Shown here: one piece after another, positions 33,101 through 42,843 of the stretch | How the letters are laid out: every line of letters starts with the position of its first letter | How positions within the stretch are numbered: the stretch's first letter is position 1 | DNA from: Histomonas meleagridis | Taxonomy: Eukaryota; Parabasalia; Tritrichomonadida; Dientamoebidae | Assembly (NCBI GenBank): GCA_020186115.1 | Contig: WSYJ01000060.1 | Span: 3,021,079 to 3,085,078 of the forward strand | Direction: 5' to 3' | Length of the DNA stretch: 64,000 bases | The notes under the pieces: generated by a model | Databases searched by the model: none | Told to the model about the DNA's origin: nothing | Seen by the model: the letters and a program-made list of their open reading frames with translations, nothing else | Made by a program: the position numbers and the translations under genes

Positions 33101-34219
33101 AAACAAATGGAAGAATTAGGTAACAACAAACAAAACGAAATCGATAACTTAAAGAAACAGAACGAAGAATTAAACAACTCTAAAACAGAATCAGAAAATG
33201 AATATAAGAAACAAATCGAAGAGATAAATACAGCCAAAGTTTTAGCAATTACTGAACTAACAAACACCAAACAAAATGAAATTGAACAACTTAAACAACA
33301 AATCGAACAAATCAATTCAGCCAAAGCGGCATCAGAAAGCGAATTACATAAACAAATTGAAGAACTCTCTAATGCAAAAGCATCAGAAAGTGATGTTGTA
33401 AATCTCAAACAAAATGAAATTAATTCTCTTAAGCAACAGATCGAAGAAATCAACAATTCTAAAACAGCATTAGAAAGCGAATTACATAAACAGATCGAAG
33501 AACTCAATAATTCTAAAGCAGCAGCAGAAGAAGAATTAAAGAAACAAATCGAAGAACTGAACGCATCTAAAGCAGCAGCAGTTGAAGAAGTAACAAACGC
33601 AAAGCAAAATGAGATCGATCAACTCAAGCAGCAGATCGAGCAAATCAACGCATCCAAAGTGGCATCGGAAAGTGAATTACATAAACAAATCGAAGAACTG
33701 AACGCATCCAAAGCAGCAGTTGAAGAGGCGACAAACGCGAAGCAAACTGAGATCGATCAACTCAAGAAGCAAATCGACGAGTTGAACACATCCAAATCGA
33801 CAGCCGAATCGGAACTTGCGAACACCTCCACACTTAAGAAGGAGCTCGAATCGAAAGAAGCGGAAACAACAGAGCTACAGCGCCAAATCGAAGAGTTATT
33901 CCTGCTGAAGGAGCGCGAAACTGCAGAACTCCGCAAAGAGATCGAAACATTAAATAACAATAAGAGTAATGTAAACGAAGAAGAAATTAATAAAATTAAA
34001 GACGAACGTAACGAAGCACAAACAAAAGTTGCGCAACTCGAAGATGAAATTAAAGACCTTCGCGAAGTGGCGAAGAAGTACACAACAATTAAAGACGAAA
34101 AAGATGAAATGTTCACACATCTGAAGGCTGAAATAGAAGAGTTGACACGACAAAACGAACAGTTGAAAAATACCGTGTTGGAAGCAAAGGCAAAAATTCG
34201 TGAAAAAGGATTAAAATAA
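30122..34219 (+). CDS. Giant coiled-coil protein built on an 18-residue repeat
   Basis: 1,365 residues from the ATG at 30122. A short head (MSFFSNLFKKEEAQQPPP) precedes ~1,200 residues of nearly continuous helix made of ~65 copies of an 18-residue unit (KQIEEITNNKQNEINELN and relatives). The tail is less regular and richer in Arg. Within a unit the hydrophobic positions are spaced 3-4-4-3-4, with a polar residue in the middle core position: two heptads plus a four-residue stutter. A ~290-bp block recurs at 32661 and 33264. Likely a filament, golgin-like tether or cytoskeletal rod; no motor or membrane domain is present. Function not assigned. Confidence 0.8.
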   Translation: MSFFSNLFKKEEAQQPPPNHDNQAKPEENGSQIQELQKQVDYYKQRSLTDEELNEFEMLRTQKKLFSAEIDQLNEALDKKQSEIDSLNKQNEEITNSVRTEIEAVQNQVETIMKTKQSEIENLQKQIKDLQSSKPSEGGQSVPSETNSAEIESLQNKIKELQHDKETEIQKLQTQLSESETTKRTEIDSLQKKIEEITNDKQTEIDSLQKQIEEITNNKQNEINSLQKKIEELANNEKTEINEFQTKIEEIAKEKQNEINELQKRIEELTKEKQTENEKLQKKIEELMNTQANESGALQSQLTELHKQIEELTNSKQMETEKLNKQIEEITNNKQNEINELNKQIEEITNNKQNEINELQKKIEEIQNNKQNEIDTLQKRIEELTNNQSSEANALQSKIDELQNQINEITNNKQSEIDSLHKQIEELQNNKQNEVNSLQNQINDLTNSRQNEINELKKQIEETTNNKQSEIDSLHKQIEELGNTKQNEINELNKQIEELTNNKQKEINELKKQIEELTNNKQNEINELHNQIEELQNNKQMETEKLNKQIEEITNNKQNEINSLQRKIEEITNNKQNEINSLQGQLEELSNRKRIEIDELQKRIEDLADGKQSEAGALQLQIVELHKQIDEITSNKQNEIRQLNKHIEELNDEKNTMEENHRKQIDDINKSKSNEIEELTNAKQIEINNLKKQNEELNTAKETSENEYKKQIEELNNSKTASENEYKKQIEELNTSKTNAIEELTNAKQTEIDQLKQQIEELGSNKQSEIDNLKKQNEELNASKVTAEEELKKQMEELGNNKQNEIDNLKKQNEELNAAKEASENEYKKQIEELNAAKVSAIEELTNTKQNEIEQLKQQIEQINSAKAASESELHKQIEELSNAKASESDVVNLKQNEINSLKQQIEEINNSKTALESELHKQIEELNNSKAAAEEELKKQIEELKNSKTASEEELKKQIEELSASKAAAEEEHKKQIEELKNSKTASEEELKKQMEELGNNKQNEIDNLKKQNEELNNSKTESENEYKKQIEEINTAKVLAITELTNTKQNEIEQLKQQIEQINSAKAASESELHKQIEELSNAKASESDVVNLKQNEINSLKQQIEEINNSKTALESELHKQIEELNNSKAAAEEELKKQIEELNASKAAAVEEVTNAKQNEIDQLKQQIEQINASKVASESELHKQIEELNASKAAVEEATNAKQTEIDQLKKQIDELNTSKSTAESELANTSTLKKELESKEAETTELQRQIEELFLLKERETAELRKEIETLNNNKSNVNEEEINKIKDERNEAQTKVAQLEDEIKDLREVAKKYTTIKDEKDEMFTHLKAEIEELTRQNEQLKNTVLEAKAKIREKGLK

Positions 34220-34537
34220 AGAAATATTCGAATACTTTTTGATATTTGGCTGATACTGTGCAAATAATTTGTAAATTTCCCAATTGGAATATTATAAACG
34301 GTCAAATGTTGGTAACGGTCGTTGTTTCTGTTTTGGAATTATAATTATAGATAATTTTTAGTGGAAACTTTATAGTATATTTATCAAAATTTGTAAAATA
34401 ATAGTAAGTAATGTTTGTATTTTTCTTGTTCTAAAGAGACGTGGAAATCTTATAATAATTATTCATATTATTATTAAATTATTAAATCAACAACCAAAAA
34501 ATTATATTGAAAAATAAATTTCATGACAAAAGTATCT
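34220..34537. other. Noncoding gap between convergent genes with two AACGGT sites
   Basis: Between the coiled-coil gene and H4, both ending here. AACGGT occurs at 34295 and 34312 although no start codon of a known gene is near, so an unannotated transcript is possible. No open frame seen. Confidence 0.45.
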
Positions 34538-34999
<462 letters not shown>

Positions 35000-35416
35000 A
35001 TGGCTCGTACAAAACAAACAGCTCGTAAATCTACTGGTGGTAAGACTCCACGTAAATCACTCGGTGCTAAGGCAGCTCGTAAATCAACACCAGTTGTTGA
35101 TTCACAAGGTGCAAAGAAGCAACATCGTTTCAGACCAGGTACAGTTGCTCTTCGTGAAATTCGTAAATACCAAAAGAGCACAGATCTTTTAATCCGTAAG
35201 CTTCCATTCCAACGTCTCGTTCGTGAAATCGCATCAGGATTCCGTGGTGATCTTCGTTTCCAATCATCAGCAATTGCAGCTCTTCAAGAAGCTTCTGAAG
35301 CTTATCTTGTTGGTCTTTTCGAAGATACAAACCTTTGTGCAATTCATGCAAATCGTGTTACTATTATGGAACGTGATGTTCAACTTGCACAAAGAATTCG
35401 TGGCGAACGCAATTAA
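35000..35416 (+). CDS. H3: Histone H3
   Basis: 138 residues. The N-terminal tail keeps [10 protein letters not shown] with K4 and K9. The K27 region reads [11 protein letters not shown], and the fold is conserved through [11 protein letters not shown] and [14 protein letters not shown]. It is two residues longer than animal H3 and ends RIRGERN. The nearby histone-type promoter supports a replication-dependent core H3. Variations in residues 25-40 resemble other trichomonad H3 sequences. Confidence 0.98.
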   Translation: MARTKQTARKSTGGKTPRKSLGAKAARKSTPVVDSQGAKKQHRFRPGTVALREIRKYQKSTDLLIRKLPFQRLVREIASGFRGDLRFQSSAIAALQEASEAYLVGLFEDTNLCAIHANRVTIMERDVQLAQRIRGERN

Positions 35417-35529
35417 ATTTATAAAACTTTATTTCTCGACTAATTTTATTTTTTATTCCATGTTTTAAAATTAAATAAAAACATAAAAACATGGTTTACT
35501 GACAAAAATATATTATATAAGGAACAATT

Positions 35530-36045
35530 TCATTGGATCAATTCATGACCAATAAATAAGTTTTTACCATTTTTTAATATTTTGAACTCAATAAAATGTA
35601 TGCCTTTCAATCCGCTTAGTGTAATGATAAGGGCCATTCTGTGGATAGTTCCGTTTTCTAAGGATTTGGTTTGATGAAAAAGAATTTGAATAATTTGTGG
35701 ATTTGTCTTAAACATCATGGAAACAAAGGAAGACACAACTGATTTAATTTTAGATGAAGCGCCATTTATATTTTTCCATTGATTTTTTATTGGAATATTT
35801 TGCAATCCATTTATTGATAAAAGTTCAAAACCTTTTTGTTCATTCTGTCCAAGTCTTACTTGAATGTTTACTTGTAAAATTGATATATTAATATCTATAT
35901 CAGAATATCCAAAATTTAATGAAAATATTTCTATATTTTCTTTTATCCCTGCATAACTCAAAATCTTTGGAATATTGTTTTGTACAAATTTTATTACTTG
36001 TGTATCGATTGCACTATATGAATGAAACACAAGAATAAAAATCAT
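35530..36045 (-). CDS. Small secreted-type protein of unknown function
   Basis: 171 residues. The first ~12 residues (MIFILVFHSYSA) look like a short signal peptide; the rest is mixed alpha/beta with no transmembrane span. Not recognised as any family. Two AACGGT motifs (36057 and 36077) precede the start, a strong promoter by local standards. It lies between H3 and the HMG-box gene. Confidence 0.6.
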   Translation of the reverse strand: MIFILVFHSYSAIDTQVIKFVQNNIPKILSYAGIKENIEIFSLNFGYSDIDINISILQVNIQVRLGQNEQKGFELLSINGLQNIPIKNQWKNINGASSKIKSVVSSFVSMMFKTNPQIIQILFHQTKSLENGTIHRMALIITLSGLKGIHFIEFKILKNGKNLFIGHELIQ

Positions 36046-36056
36046 TTGTTTTTGTT

Positions 36057-36082
36057 AACGGTCCAGACGCGATATAAACGGT
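36057..36082 (-). promoter_or_regulatory. Paired AACGGT motifs
   Basis: AACGGT at 36057-36062 and 36077-36082, 12-37 bp upstream of the start codon at 36045, spaced by two helical turns (20 bp). Confidence 0.5.
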
Positions 36083-36147
36083 CTCCTAAACGCAAAACAG
36101 AAATTAAATTTACATTTATTGTTAAATGTTTTCCTCCGAAAATAAAA

Positions 36148-36726
36148 TTATTGTTTGTTTTCCGGTGGTAATGCGAATTCTGGATTCATTGGAGCATACA
36201 TTCCTTGCTGTTGACTCTGAGTCTGAGGATATCCCTGAAGCTGAGGTATAGAATTCATTTGTCCCATACCTTGCATTTGTTGCATTCCTGGATAAGCCAT
36301 TTGATTTCCCTGAATTACATTCATTGGCATCATTCCCATTGGAATAATGCCAATTTGAAGATTCTGATCATAACCTGGATATAAATTATTATTATTCTTT
36401 GTCAACAATTCATTTAAAGCCCTCTTCCTGCGTGCTTTTCTATATACATAGTTTGGATGTTCTCTTTTGAACTCTTCTTGAAGAGATGCAGCTTTTTGTT
36501 TGTATTGTAATTTAACATCACTTGGGACTTCTTTCCACATTTTGCCCAAAATTCTGCTGACCTCTGTATTTGAAAGTGATGGATTTTTCTGTCTAACTTC
36601 CGTTCTCATTGTTTGCGAATAAAGAATAAATGCATTTGGAGGTCTGCGCGAATTGTCATTTTCCTCATTTACTGGCTGCTGAGGTTGCCAAGCAGTATAA
36701 TCTGGATGCCCTAATGTGTTATACAT
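36148..36726 (-). CDS. HMG-box DNA-binding protein
   Basis: 192 residues. HMG box at ~28-100: RRPPNAFILYSQTMR, VSRILGKMWKEVPSDVK and YKQKAASLQEEFKREHPNYVYRKARRKR, the last resembling the SOX/MAT-type basic end. A Met/Gln/Pro-rich, low-complexity C terminus follows (MQQMQGMGQM...), as in transcriptional activators. The box binds the DNA minor groove and bends it. The upstream region has GGCGCGGAAA at 36764, an E2F-like site like that of the histone pair, so it may be a chromatin or S-phase factor. The single box with PNAFILYS favours a sequence-specific class. Confidence 0.9.
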   Translation of the reverse strand: MYNTLGHPDYTAWQPQQPVNEENDNSRRPPNAFILYSQTMRTEVRQKNPSLSNTEVSRILGKMWKEVPSDVKLQYKQKAASLQEEFKREHPNYVYRKARRKRALNELLTKNNNNLYPGYDQNLQIGIIPMGMMPMNVIQGNQMAYPGMQQMQGMGQMNSIPQLQGYPQTQSQQQGMYAPMNPEFALPPENKQ

Positions 36727-36964
36727 TTTAAAATTGAATAATGAAAAATGCCGCCATTTAAATGGCGCGGAAATTCAATATGTCTAAACGAACCCATAAA
36801 TTTTCAATTGCAATTTGGTATAAGAGTATAAAGGTTAAATTTCATCGCACAGAAATCATTTCGAGCAAAATCCAATATTAAAAAGAATTTCTTGGGAAAG
36901 TTTAAAAATTGGGTTCAAAAATGATTTACTGTTTTTAAAAATTGATTGTTTAATGATTAATCAT

Positions 36965-37423
36965 TCATCCACCACGAAGACGAAGAACAAGATGGAGTGT
37001 TGAATCCTTTTGGATGGAATAATCTTGAAGTGTGTTGCCATCTTCGAGTTGCTTACCAGCGAAAATTAAACGTTGTTGATCTGGTGGGATACCCTCCTTA
37101 TCTTGGATCTTGGACTTAACATCTTCAATACGGTCAGTTGGTTCAACTTCAAGTGTAATGTGCTTACCTGTAAGGGTCTTGACGAAGATTTGCATACCAC
37201 CACGAAGACGAAGAACTAAGTGAAGGGTAGAATCCTTTTGGATGGAATAATCTTGAAGTGTGTTGCCATCTTCAAGTTGCTTACCAGCGAAAATTAAACG
37301 TTGTTGATCTGGTGGGATACCCTCCTTATCTTGGATCTTGGACTTAACATCTTCAATACGGTCAGTTGGTTCAACTTCAAGTGTAATGTGCTTGCCAGTG
37401 AGTGTCTTGACGAAGATTTGCAT
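36965..37423 (-). CDS. UBI: Di-ubiquitin precursor
   Basis: Exactly two head-to-tail 76-residue ubiquitins from the ATG at 37423, with no tail residue after the final Gly-Gly. All seven lysines and the LRLRGG end are present. Differences from human include T12H, S19T, T22R, N25D, A28S, R54N, S57Q, N60S and E64D, a trichomonad-like pattern. A deubiquitinase must cut the junction; a bare Gly-Gly end means the second unit is mature on translation. The two units are almost identical in DNA, which shows concerted evolution. The frame is open 15 codons upstream but that part is probably leader. Confidence 0.97.
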   Translation of the reverse strand: MQIFVKTLTGKHITLEVEPTDRIEDVKSKIQDKEGIPPDQQRLIFAGKQLEDGNTLQDYSIQKDSTLHLVLRLRGGMQIFVKTLTGKHITLEVEPTDRIEDVKSKIQDKEGIPPDQQRLIFAGKQLEDGNTLQDYSIQKDSTLHLVLRLRGG

Positions 37424-38004
37424 TCTCAAAAATGATGTGAATAAATTTTGGCATATTTGGTTGGGCAAATTTTGCTTTAAAAAGATGTCACTTTTAAATA
37501 TAAACTATTAGAATCATGTGATTTCAACGATAGAGAGGAATGAATGGTTTATACTCAAAAGCAGGAGCTGTGTGGTTATAAGATAACTATAATTAACCAA
37601 TATCATCCTCAAAACATTTAAGATTCGAACTTAAAACTAAAAGTCATAAAACTACTCAAAAAGTTTAATTTTGCTTGGGTACTTTGAGAGTTTAAGAAAA
37701 GATAAAAATTATTTATTACTAATCAATTCAACAATTTTTGTAAGATCTATTTGTGTTACATTCCATAATTGCATACATAAGTGCAGTTTAAAAAATTAAA
37801 AACAATTTTCAAATATTATTTTGAAATAAATATTTCTCTTAATTATTAAGACAAATATTAAATAAAACAAATAAATATCTTTAGAATTCTAAGAAGTACC
37901 TTAATTACCCCCGGATTATTTTCATCAATGCTTTCATAAGTACTGTTTTGAATGTTTAAAATAGTTTCCAAAATCCAAAAAAATTATGGGAAATCAGACT
38001 TTAT
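37424..38004. other. Noncoding gap with recurring element copy C
   Basis: 580 bp. 37524-37575 is copy C of the element seen at 16496 and 29735 (CAACGATAGA, AATGAATGG, TATACTCAAAAG). Otherwise AT-rich and featureless. Confidence 0.5.
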
Positions 38005-38613
38005 TTACTGATTTTGCTTTGGTGCACGGCGGAAACCCCTACGACCACGACGGAAGCGGCGGGTGGATCTCCTTGGTACTACGTCATAATCACGACGAGC
38101 ATATCTTACGAATGATTCACCTCCCTTAATTTGAATCTTTTTGTTCTCCTTTACAGCATTTGCTTGGTCTTCAGATGTTGCAAACTTGACAAAGGCAAAG
38201 CCACGAGAAGATTCAGTGTTGAAGCGAATGATCTTAGCATTCGTTGCGTTGTACTTCTTGAATGCTTCCAATAAATCGCTTTCTGCTGTGCCTTCTGGTA
38301 TTCCGCTAACGAAGGCGGCATCCCTCTTGCGTTCTGGACGAGCTCTAGCTTGACGGATATAGAGGTTACGACCTTGGAATTCGATAGCCTTTTGATTAGC
38401 ACGTGCATCTTCAGAAGCTTTGAGAGCTGCTTTCATTCCTTCTTCAGTTTCGAATTGGATAAAACCAGATCCTGTGGAAACGCTTTGGCCACGATATTTT
38501 TCGGTAAGGATGTATGCATATTTGACCTTGCCATATGTCTCAAAGAACTTGGCAAGAGCTTGGGATGATGACCTGAAGTTTATGTTCCTAACGTAGATGG
38601 TCTTTGGGTCCAT
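38005..38613 (-). CDS. RNA-binding protein with two RRMs
   Basis: 202 residues from the ATG at 38613; the frame is open a little further but has no upstream ATG. RRM1: TIYVRNINF as RNP2 and GSGFIQFET as RNP1. RRM2: AAFVSGIPEG and RGFAFVKFA. The C terminus is basic, rich in R/G/F (RRFRRGRRGFRR), as in hnRNP or Gbp2-type shuttling proteins. It binds single-stranded RNA or DNA in mRNA processing. ACCGTT at 38645 and a TCATACTTCC initiator-like block precede the start. Confidence 0.9.
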   Translation of the reverse strand: MDPKTIYVRNINFRSSSQALAKFFETYGKVKYAYILTEKYRGQSVSTGSGFIQFETEEGMKAALKASEDARANQKAIEFQGRNLYIRQARARPERKRDAAFVSGIPEGTAESDLLEAFKKYNATNAKIIRFNTESSRGFAFVKFATSEDQANAVKENKKIQIKGGESFVRYARRDYDVVPRRSTRRFRRGRRGFRRAPKQNQ

Positions 38614-39013
38614 TGGAAGTATGAAAACCTGATGGCCGGCCACAACCGTTTATTGCTGTTTTGGCCAAACTGACCTGTCAATCTCATCTAGAAAAGTGCC
38701 AATAGCTTAGATTGTTGTCAAAATTTTATTATGAAAAGTATCGTTTTTAATTGAAAAACTTTCATCGTTTCAATACAATTCCTTATCGTTTCTTTCAGCC
38801 TTCCATTGTTTTGTCAAATCGGATCAATATAATACCTTTGAACACCCAAAAACAACATACTAAATGCCAGCAAAAAAGATAATAAAAAATGACAAATAGT
38901 GATATCTGCAAATCAAATTATTCAATTATTCGATGTTTTCAATCGCTTCTACACATTGTCTGAATGATTTCCTAGTACATAAAAAGAAGTAAAGTAAAAT
39001 ATATACCAAAATT
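38614..39013. other. Promoter of the RRM gene and 3' flank of eL14
   Basis: 400 bp. CAGTTTGGCC (read on the minus strand) and AACGGT near 38645-38675 resemble the ribosomal-protein promoters at 43.4-43.7 kb. No coding capacity. Confidence 0.5.
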
Positions 39014-39406
39014 TTAATTCTTAGCAAGTTGTTCCTTAACAAGTTGAGCACGTTTTGCAGCAAGCTTTGCATGCTTGAAACGCTAGAAATCATTCATCTG
39101 AGATTTAGCGGCGGCTGCCTTAAGATTTTTGCCCCACTTTGTTTCTTCAAATTTTGCAACAGCATCTGCTTCTTTGACAGCAGCAGCAACTACTTCTTTC
39201 TTAGCAGCACGCTCAATCTTTACTACTATATCTGTGAGTTTAAGACGTTTGATTGGGATCATTTGACGAGGTTCTTGTGCTCCGATTACATCAATCATGA
39301 CGCGTTTATCATCAACGATGTCAACAATCACAGCAAGTTTATCTGCTAATGGACCATAAGAAATGAGTACAACACGTCCAAATTCGACGAATTGTGTGTA
39401 GGGCAT
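39014..39406 (-). CDS. RPL14: Ribosomal protein eL14, with an in-frame TAG
   Basis: From the ATG at 39406 (MPYTQFVEFGRVVLISYGP) the KOW-like fold and coiled C terminus match eL14 of the 60S subunit. A TAG at 39083-39085 ends the frame after QMNDF. The same frame then continues RFKHAKLAAKRAQLVKEQL and ends in TAA at 39014-39016. The human counterpart reads MTDFDRFK at this place, so the TAG stands where one residue is expected and the rest of the conserved tail follows. Readthrough, a sequencing error, or a truncated but functional paralog are possible. AACGGT lies upstream at 39460. Confidence 0.85.
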
Positions 39407-39459
39407 TCTGGAGAACGACCACAAACAGTCACTTTTCGGTTATGGGGGAACTCATTATA

Positions 39460-39465
39460 AACGGT
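39460..39465 (-). promoter_or_regulatory. AACGGT motif of eL14
   Basis: 54-59 bp upstream of the eL14 start, in the ATAAACGGTCGTATCG context. Member of the recurring promoter motif. Confidence 0.5.
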
Positions 39466-39559
39466 CGTATCGTTTGAAAGCTTTTGCAAAACTCATGCAC
39501 TTTCAACATTTATTATTACTCAAAGGTTTCCAACAAACTTATTCTCTTTGAAATCAACT

Positions 39560-40810
39560 GCAAATGGGTCTTCATCAATATTAGAGAAATTTATAGACAA
39601 GTTATTCATTGAAATACTATCTCTATTGAAATTATCATCTTTTGTGCTTTCTTCACGATTAATTTGTTTCTTATGTAGAAAACGAATAATTAGGACAGTA
39701 TACGTATTACTTTGTTTAAAGGAATTTGATTTTGTATAAGTATTGGATTTAGTAAATGTATTCGACTTTGTATGTTACTTCGTGTGAACGAATTTGAATT
39801 GTTGAATGTGTGTGTTGGCCAACGATATTGATTACATTCATCAAGTAATATGTCTTTGAGTACACCAAGTGACCCAAATTCTGTTCCTTGAAATAAATCT
39901 GATGTCATACATATTGAGCAGAAATATTATAAAAAGAATTTGAATTTATATTTGGTGCTTTATAACGTAAAATATATACATGTGAGATTAATACAATCTC
40001 GAAATGCATAACTTTTAATTGAGCTCACTTTTTCGCCAATGATAACTATGTTTAATTTGGAACATCCATAAAAAGAATAACTTCCAATTGTTTTAACCAA
40101 ATTTGGAATTGATATATTTACCAATGATGAACAATAAGAAAATGCATAATTTCCAATTGTTGTAACAAAATTTGGAATTTCAAATGATTTGTTTGTTCTT
40201 CCTTCTGGGTAGCAAAGATTTGTGGTTAGATCTTTGTTATAAAGAATTCCATTATTTCCACTACAATAATTAATATTTTCATTAGAAACATTTATATACA
40301 GGAGTTTTAAGCAATTTGCAAAAACCTCATCACCAATTAATTTCACTGATTTTGGAATGAAAATATTGGAAATTAATGTACGATAATAAAATGCATAATT
40401 TCCAATTGTTTCTACATTTTCACCAATATTAATCGAATTTAAAAGAGAGCAAAAATAAAATGCATAATTTCCAATTGTTTCTACATTTTTTCTAAGATTA
40501 ATCCAATTCAAAAGAGACCAGTAATGAAATGCATAATCTCCAATTGAAATAATAGAATTCCCAATGTCAACAGTCATTAATAAGGTCCATTGATAAAAAT
40601 CTTCAATTCCAATTTCATTAATTTCACATGTTATTAGAACATGTAATGTATAACTTTTATATGTGTCTCTTTCGTTATACTCCGAAAGTGTTGTTATATT
40701 AAGGGTATGAGTTGAGAAATCAATTGCTTCTTTTGAGTGTATAAAAAATAAAATAAAATAGGAAGAATGCTTGGATATAATTTTTTTTTTGAAAATTTAA
40801 ATTTGTTGCA
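39560..40810 (-). pseudogene. Short BspA-like surface protein gene, decayed
   Basis: On the minus strand a hydrophobic lead (SSYFILFFIHSKEA) near 40790 has no ATG. It leads into an open block to 39960 with eight BspA-type repeats (IGNYAFYFCSLLNSI, IGSYSFYGCSKLNIV). A frame change near 39965 gives KAPNINSNSFYNISAQYV and a stop. Further shifted fragments end in a membrane-proximal segment and a polar tail (SINFSNIDEDPFAVDF). The original was a small BspA protein with signal, repeats, anchor and tail, now with several breaks. Confidence 0.7.
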
Positions 40811-41591
40811 AAATTTCTTATCTTAATGAATTTTATAAAAAGCAATATAATTGTTGTAATGATAGTATTAAAATTCACTGAGGTGATATTTAAAATGAAG
40901 TTATATGTAAATTTAAATACATGGCAATATGTTTTATTTATCATTTTTGACTTTTAGATAATCACAACTAACAATGAAGCAAATAAATGATAAAAAAATT
41001 ATAATAATCCAAAGTACCTATCCCAGAATTATCCCTCTTTTTTGAATTAAAATCATTGAAAAAGTCTTCTAATCGAAATTATCGAAAACAAAAGCACTCA
41101 ACGATAATTTTTATTAATACATACAAAACCCACCTTTTCAATATTGAGAGGATTCGATCGTAAATTCTCGCGAATTCGATTTTTAGGGCACTCAAAAAAA
41201 TGAAATGAATGTTTATTATTATAGGAAATTACAAATTTAAATACTTTTAATGATTTCTCAGAAAACTATCTTATGTTTAAAAAAGATTTTTGTGAAACAT
41301 ATTATTCATGAATAGAGAAATGGATTTCGAATTAAATTTTTAATTGCAGATTTTGCGATAAAAATTTATATTGAATAAGTTTTTGATTTAGGGATTCATA
41401 ACAAAAAACACATAATAAAACAAATTATTGTTGAAAAATGGATTTATTTGACTATAGCTATAGGATGGCTTTGTTAAACGTTTATTTTTCGAAGAAAATA
41501 ACGTATTTATCAAACACACGATTTAACCTGATTCAATTTATTTGTATATATTTTTTCGGTTTTGAACGGTTTGAATAGTTGCCAGAACGAA
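40811..41591. other. Noncoding gap and BAR-like gene promoter
   Basis: 780 bp, AT-rich. AACGGT at 41565-41570 lies 22 bp before the start codon at 41592. No other feature is supportable. Confidence 0.5.
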
Positions 41592-42500
41592 ATGAGCATT
41601 TTTGCCAGTCGTAAAGACATATTATGCTCCGACATTCAAACCGTATATGACAACTTACTTCGCGGCGCTTCTGGGCGTACGACCTACGCAAAAACATGGT
41701 CTGGAATCGGCAGTACATCTTGTGCAATGCTCATTACTCAAATTCCAAGTTTAAAATCACAATTTGAAAAAATGAGGAATATGTTCAATGAAATTGCAGA
41801 AATTCATACCAAATTAGCACAAGAAGAAGAAAGAAGTGCTGAAGATTGTCGCGATATCATTGAACGATTTGCTGTACTTTATCGTATTGGTGAAGAATAT
41901 CAAGAACGTAAAGAGCAATATATTCGTGCAACTAAAAACCTAGAAGAAGCTCATAAAAAAATTGAAGTTGAGTCAAATAAGCCAAACTATGAAAAAAATC
42001 GAGCCAAACTTGAGCAACGTCTCGAGGAAGCCAAGAAAGAAAAAACAGATGCGTTGCGCCGCATAAAACGCAAAGTTCATCAATTATATACATCCAAAGA
42101 ACTTTACAACAAATTCAAAGTTAGAAGAATGCGCGAATGCTGGACTCGCTACAATGAAGCTTTGAAGGTTGCTGCCCAAAGTGAAATCCGCAAACTTACT
42201 GAACTCCGAGATCTTCTCCAATCACTTAATTCTAAAAACCCTGAGGCTGCAACTGCTATTGAAGCAACAATAGAGAGCGCAATGGAAAATGTTCAGCCTC
42301 CGAAACCAGTCGAAATACCTCATGAAGAAGAAATTGAAGAAACAAAAGAAATATATGAACCAAACGAAATTGAAGAAACAAAGGAAGCTGATGAGCCATC
42401 AGCGGTAGAAGAAGAGGAGCAAAAGATGGAAGAAGCTCCACAAGAAATTAATGAAAATATTGATGCAAATGCACCTCCGCTTTTTGATGATTTTGAATAA
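41592..42500 (+). CDS. Coiled-coil protein, BAR-domain-like
   Basis: 302 residues from the ATG at 41592. Residues 1-230 form three long amphipathic helices with many basic residues (KKEKTDALRRIKRKVHQLY), the size and pattern of a BAR-type membrane-bending dimer. A strongly acidic low-complexity tail (EEIEETKEIYEPNEIEET) ends PPLFDDFE, which looks like a short clathrin/adaptor-binding motif. Membrane remodelling in endocytosis is the best guess but rests on pattern only. Alternative: an unrelated coiled-coil structural protein. Confidence 0.55.
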   Translation: MSIFASRKDILCSDIQTVYDNLLRGASGRTTYAKTWSGIGSTSCAMLITQIPSLKSQFEKMRNMFNEIAEIHTKLAQEEERSAEDCRDIIERFAVLYRIGEEYQERKEQYIRATKNLEEAHKKIEVESNKPNYEKNRAKLEQRLEEAKKEKTDALRRIKRKVHQLYTSKELYNKFKVRRMRECWTRYNEALKVAAQSEIRKLTELRDLLQSLNSKNPEAATAIEATIESAMENVQPPKPVEIPHEEEIEETKEIYEPNEIEETKEADEPSAVEEEEQKMEEAPQEINENIDANAPPLFDDFE

Positions 42501-42843
42501 ACAACTAAGTGAAATAACATTTAGAGCTTATAGCAAAAGTGAATTTACATCTTTTGTTTCCAAAAACAATAAAATTCCTATCTGCAATTGATTTAGAAAC
42601 ATTCTTCTTTTTAGTTTATTTTTGTTTCTTAAGAGTTCTTTCCCATATCTTTTTATTTTTTTTTTTTGTTCATTTTCTTTCTAATCAATTGATTTTCAAA
42701 TGTCCAATATTTCCTTTATAAAAAGGATCAATTTTACCACAAAAATACAAACCGCTACGATAGACATGAATTTGAATTCAATTTTTCAGTTTCAAGCAAA
42801 ATTTGAATCAGCACTTTTTAGTGGAAATATTGATTTAAAACCT
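42501..42843. other. Shared 3' flank of convergent genes
   Basis: 343 bp with T-rich tracts between two convergent genes. No coding sequence. Confidence 0.5.

Noticed and set aside
32380-33507. 375-codon minus-strand frame opposite the coiled coil
   Set aside because: Ser/Cys/Ile-rich antisense shadow of the 54-bp coding repeat; no start context and no independent support.
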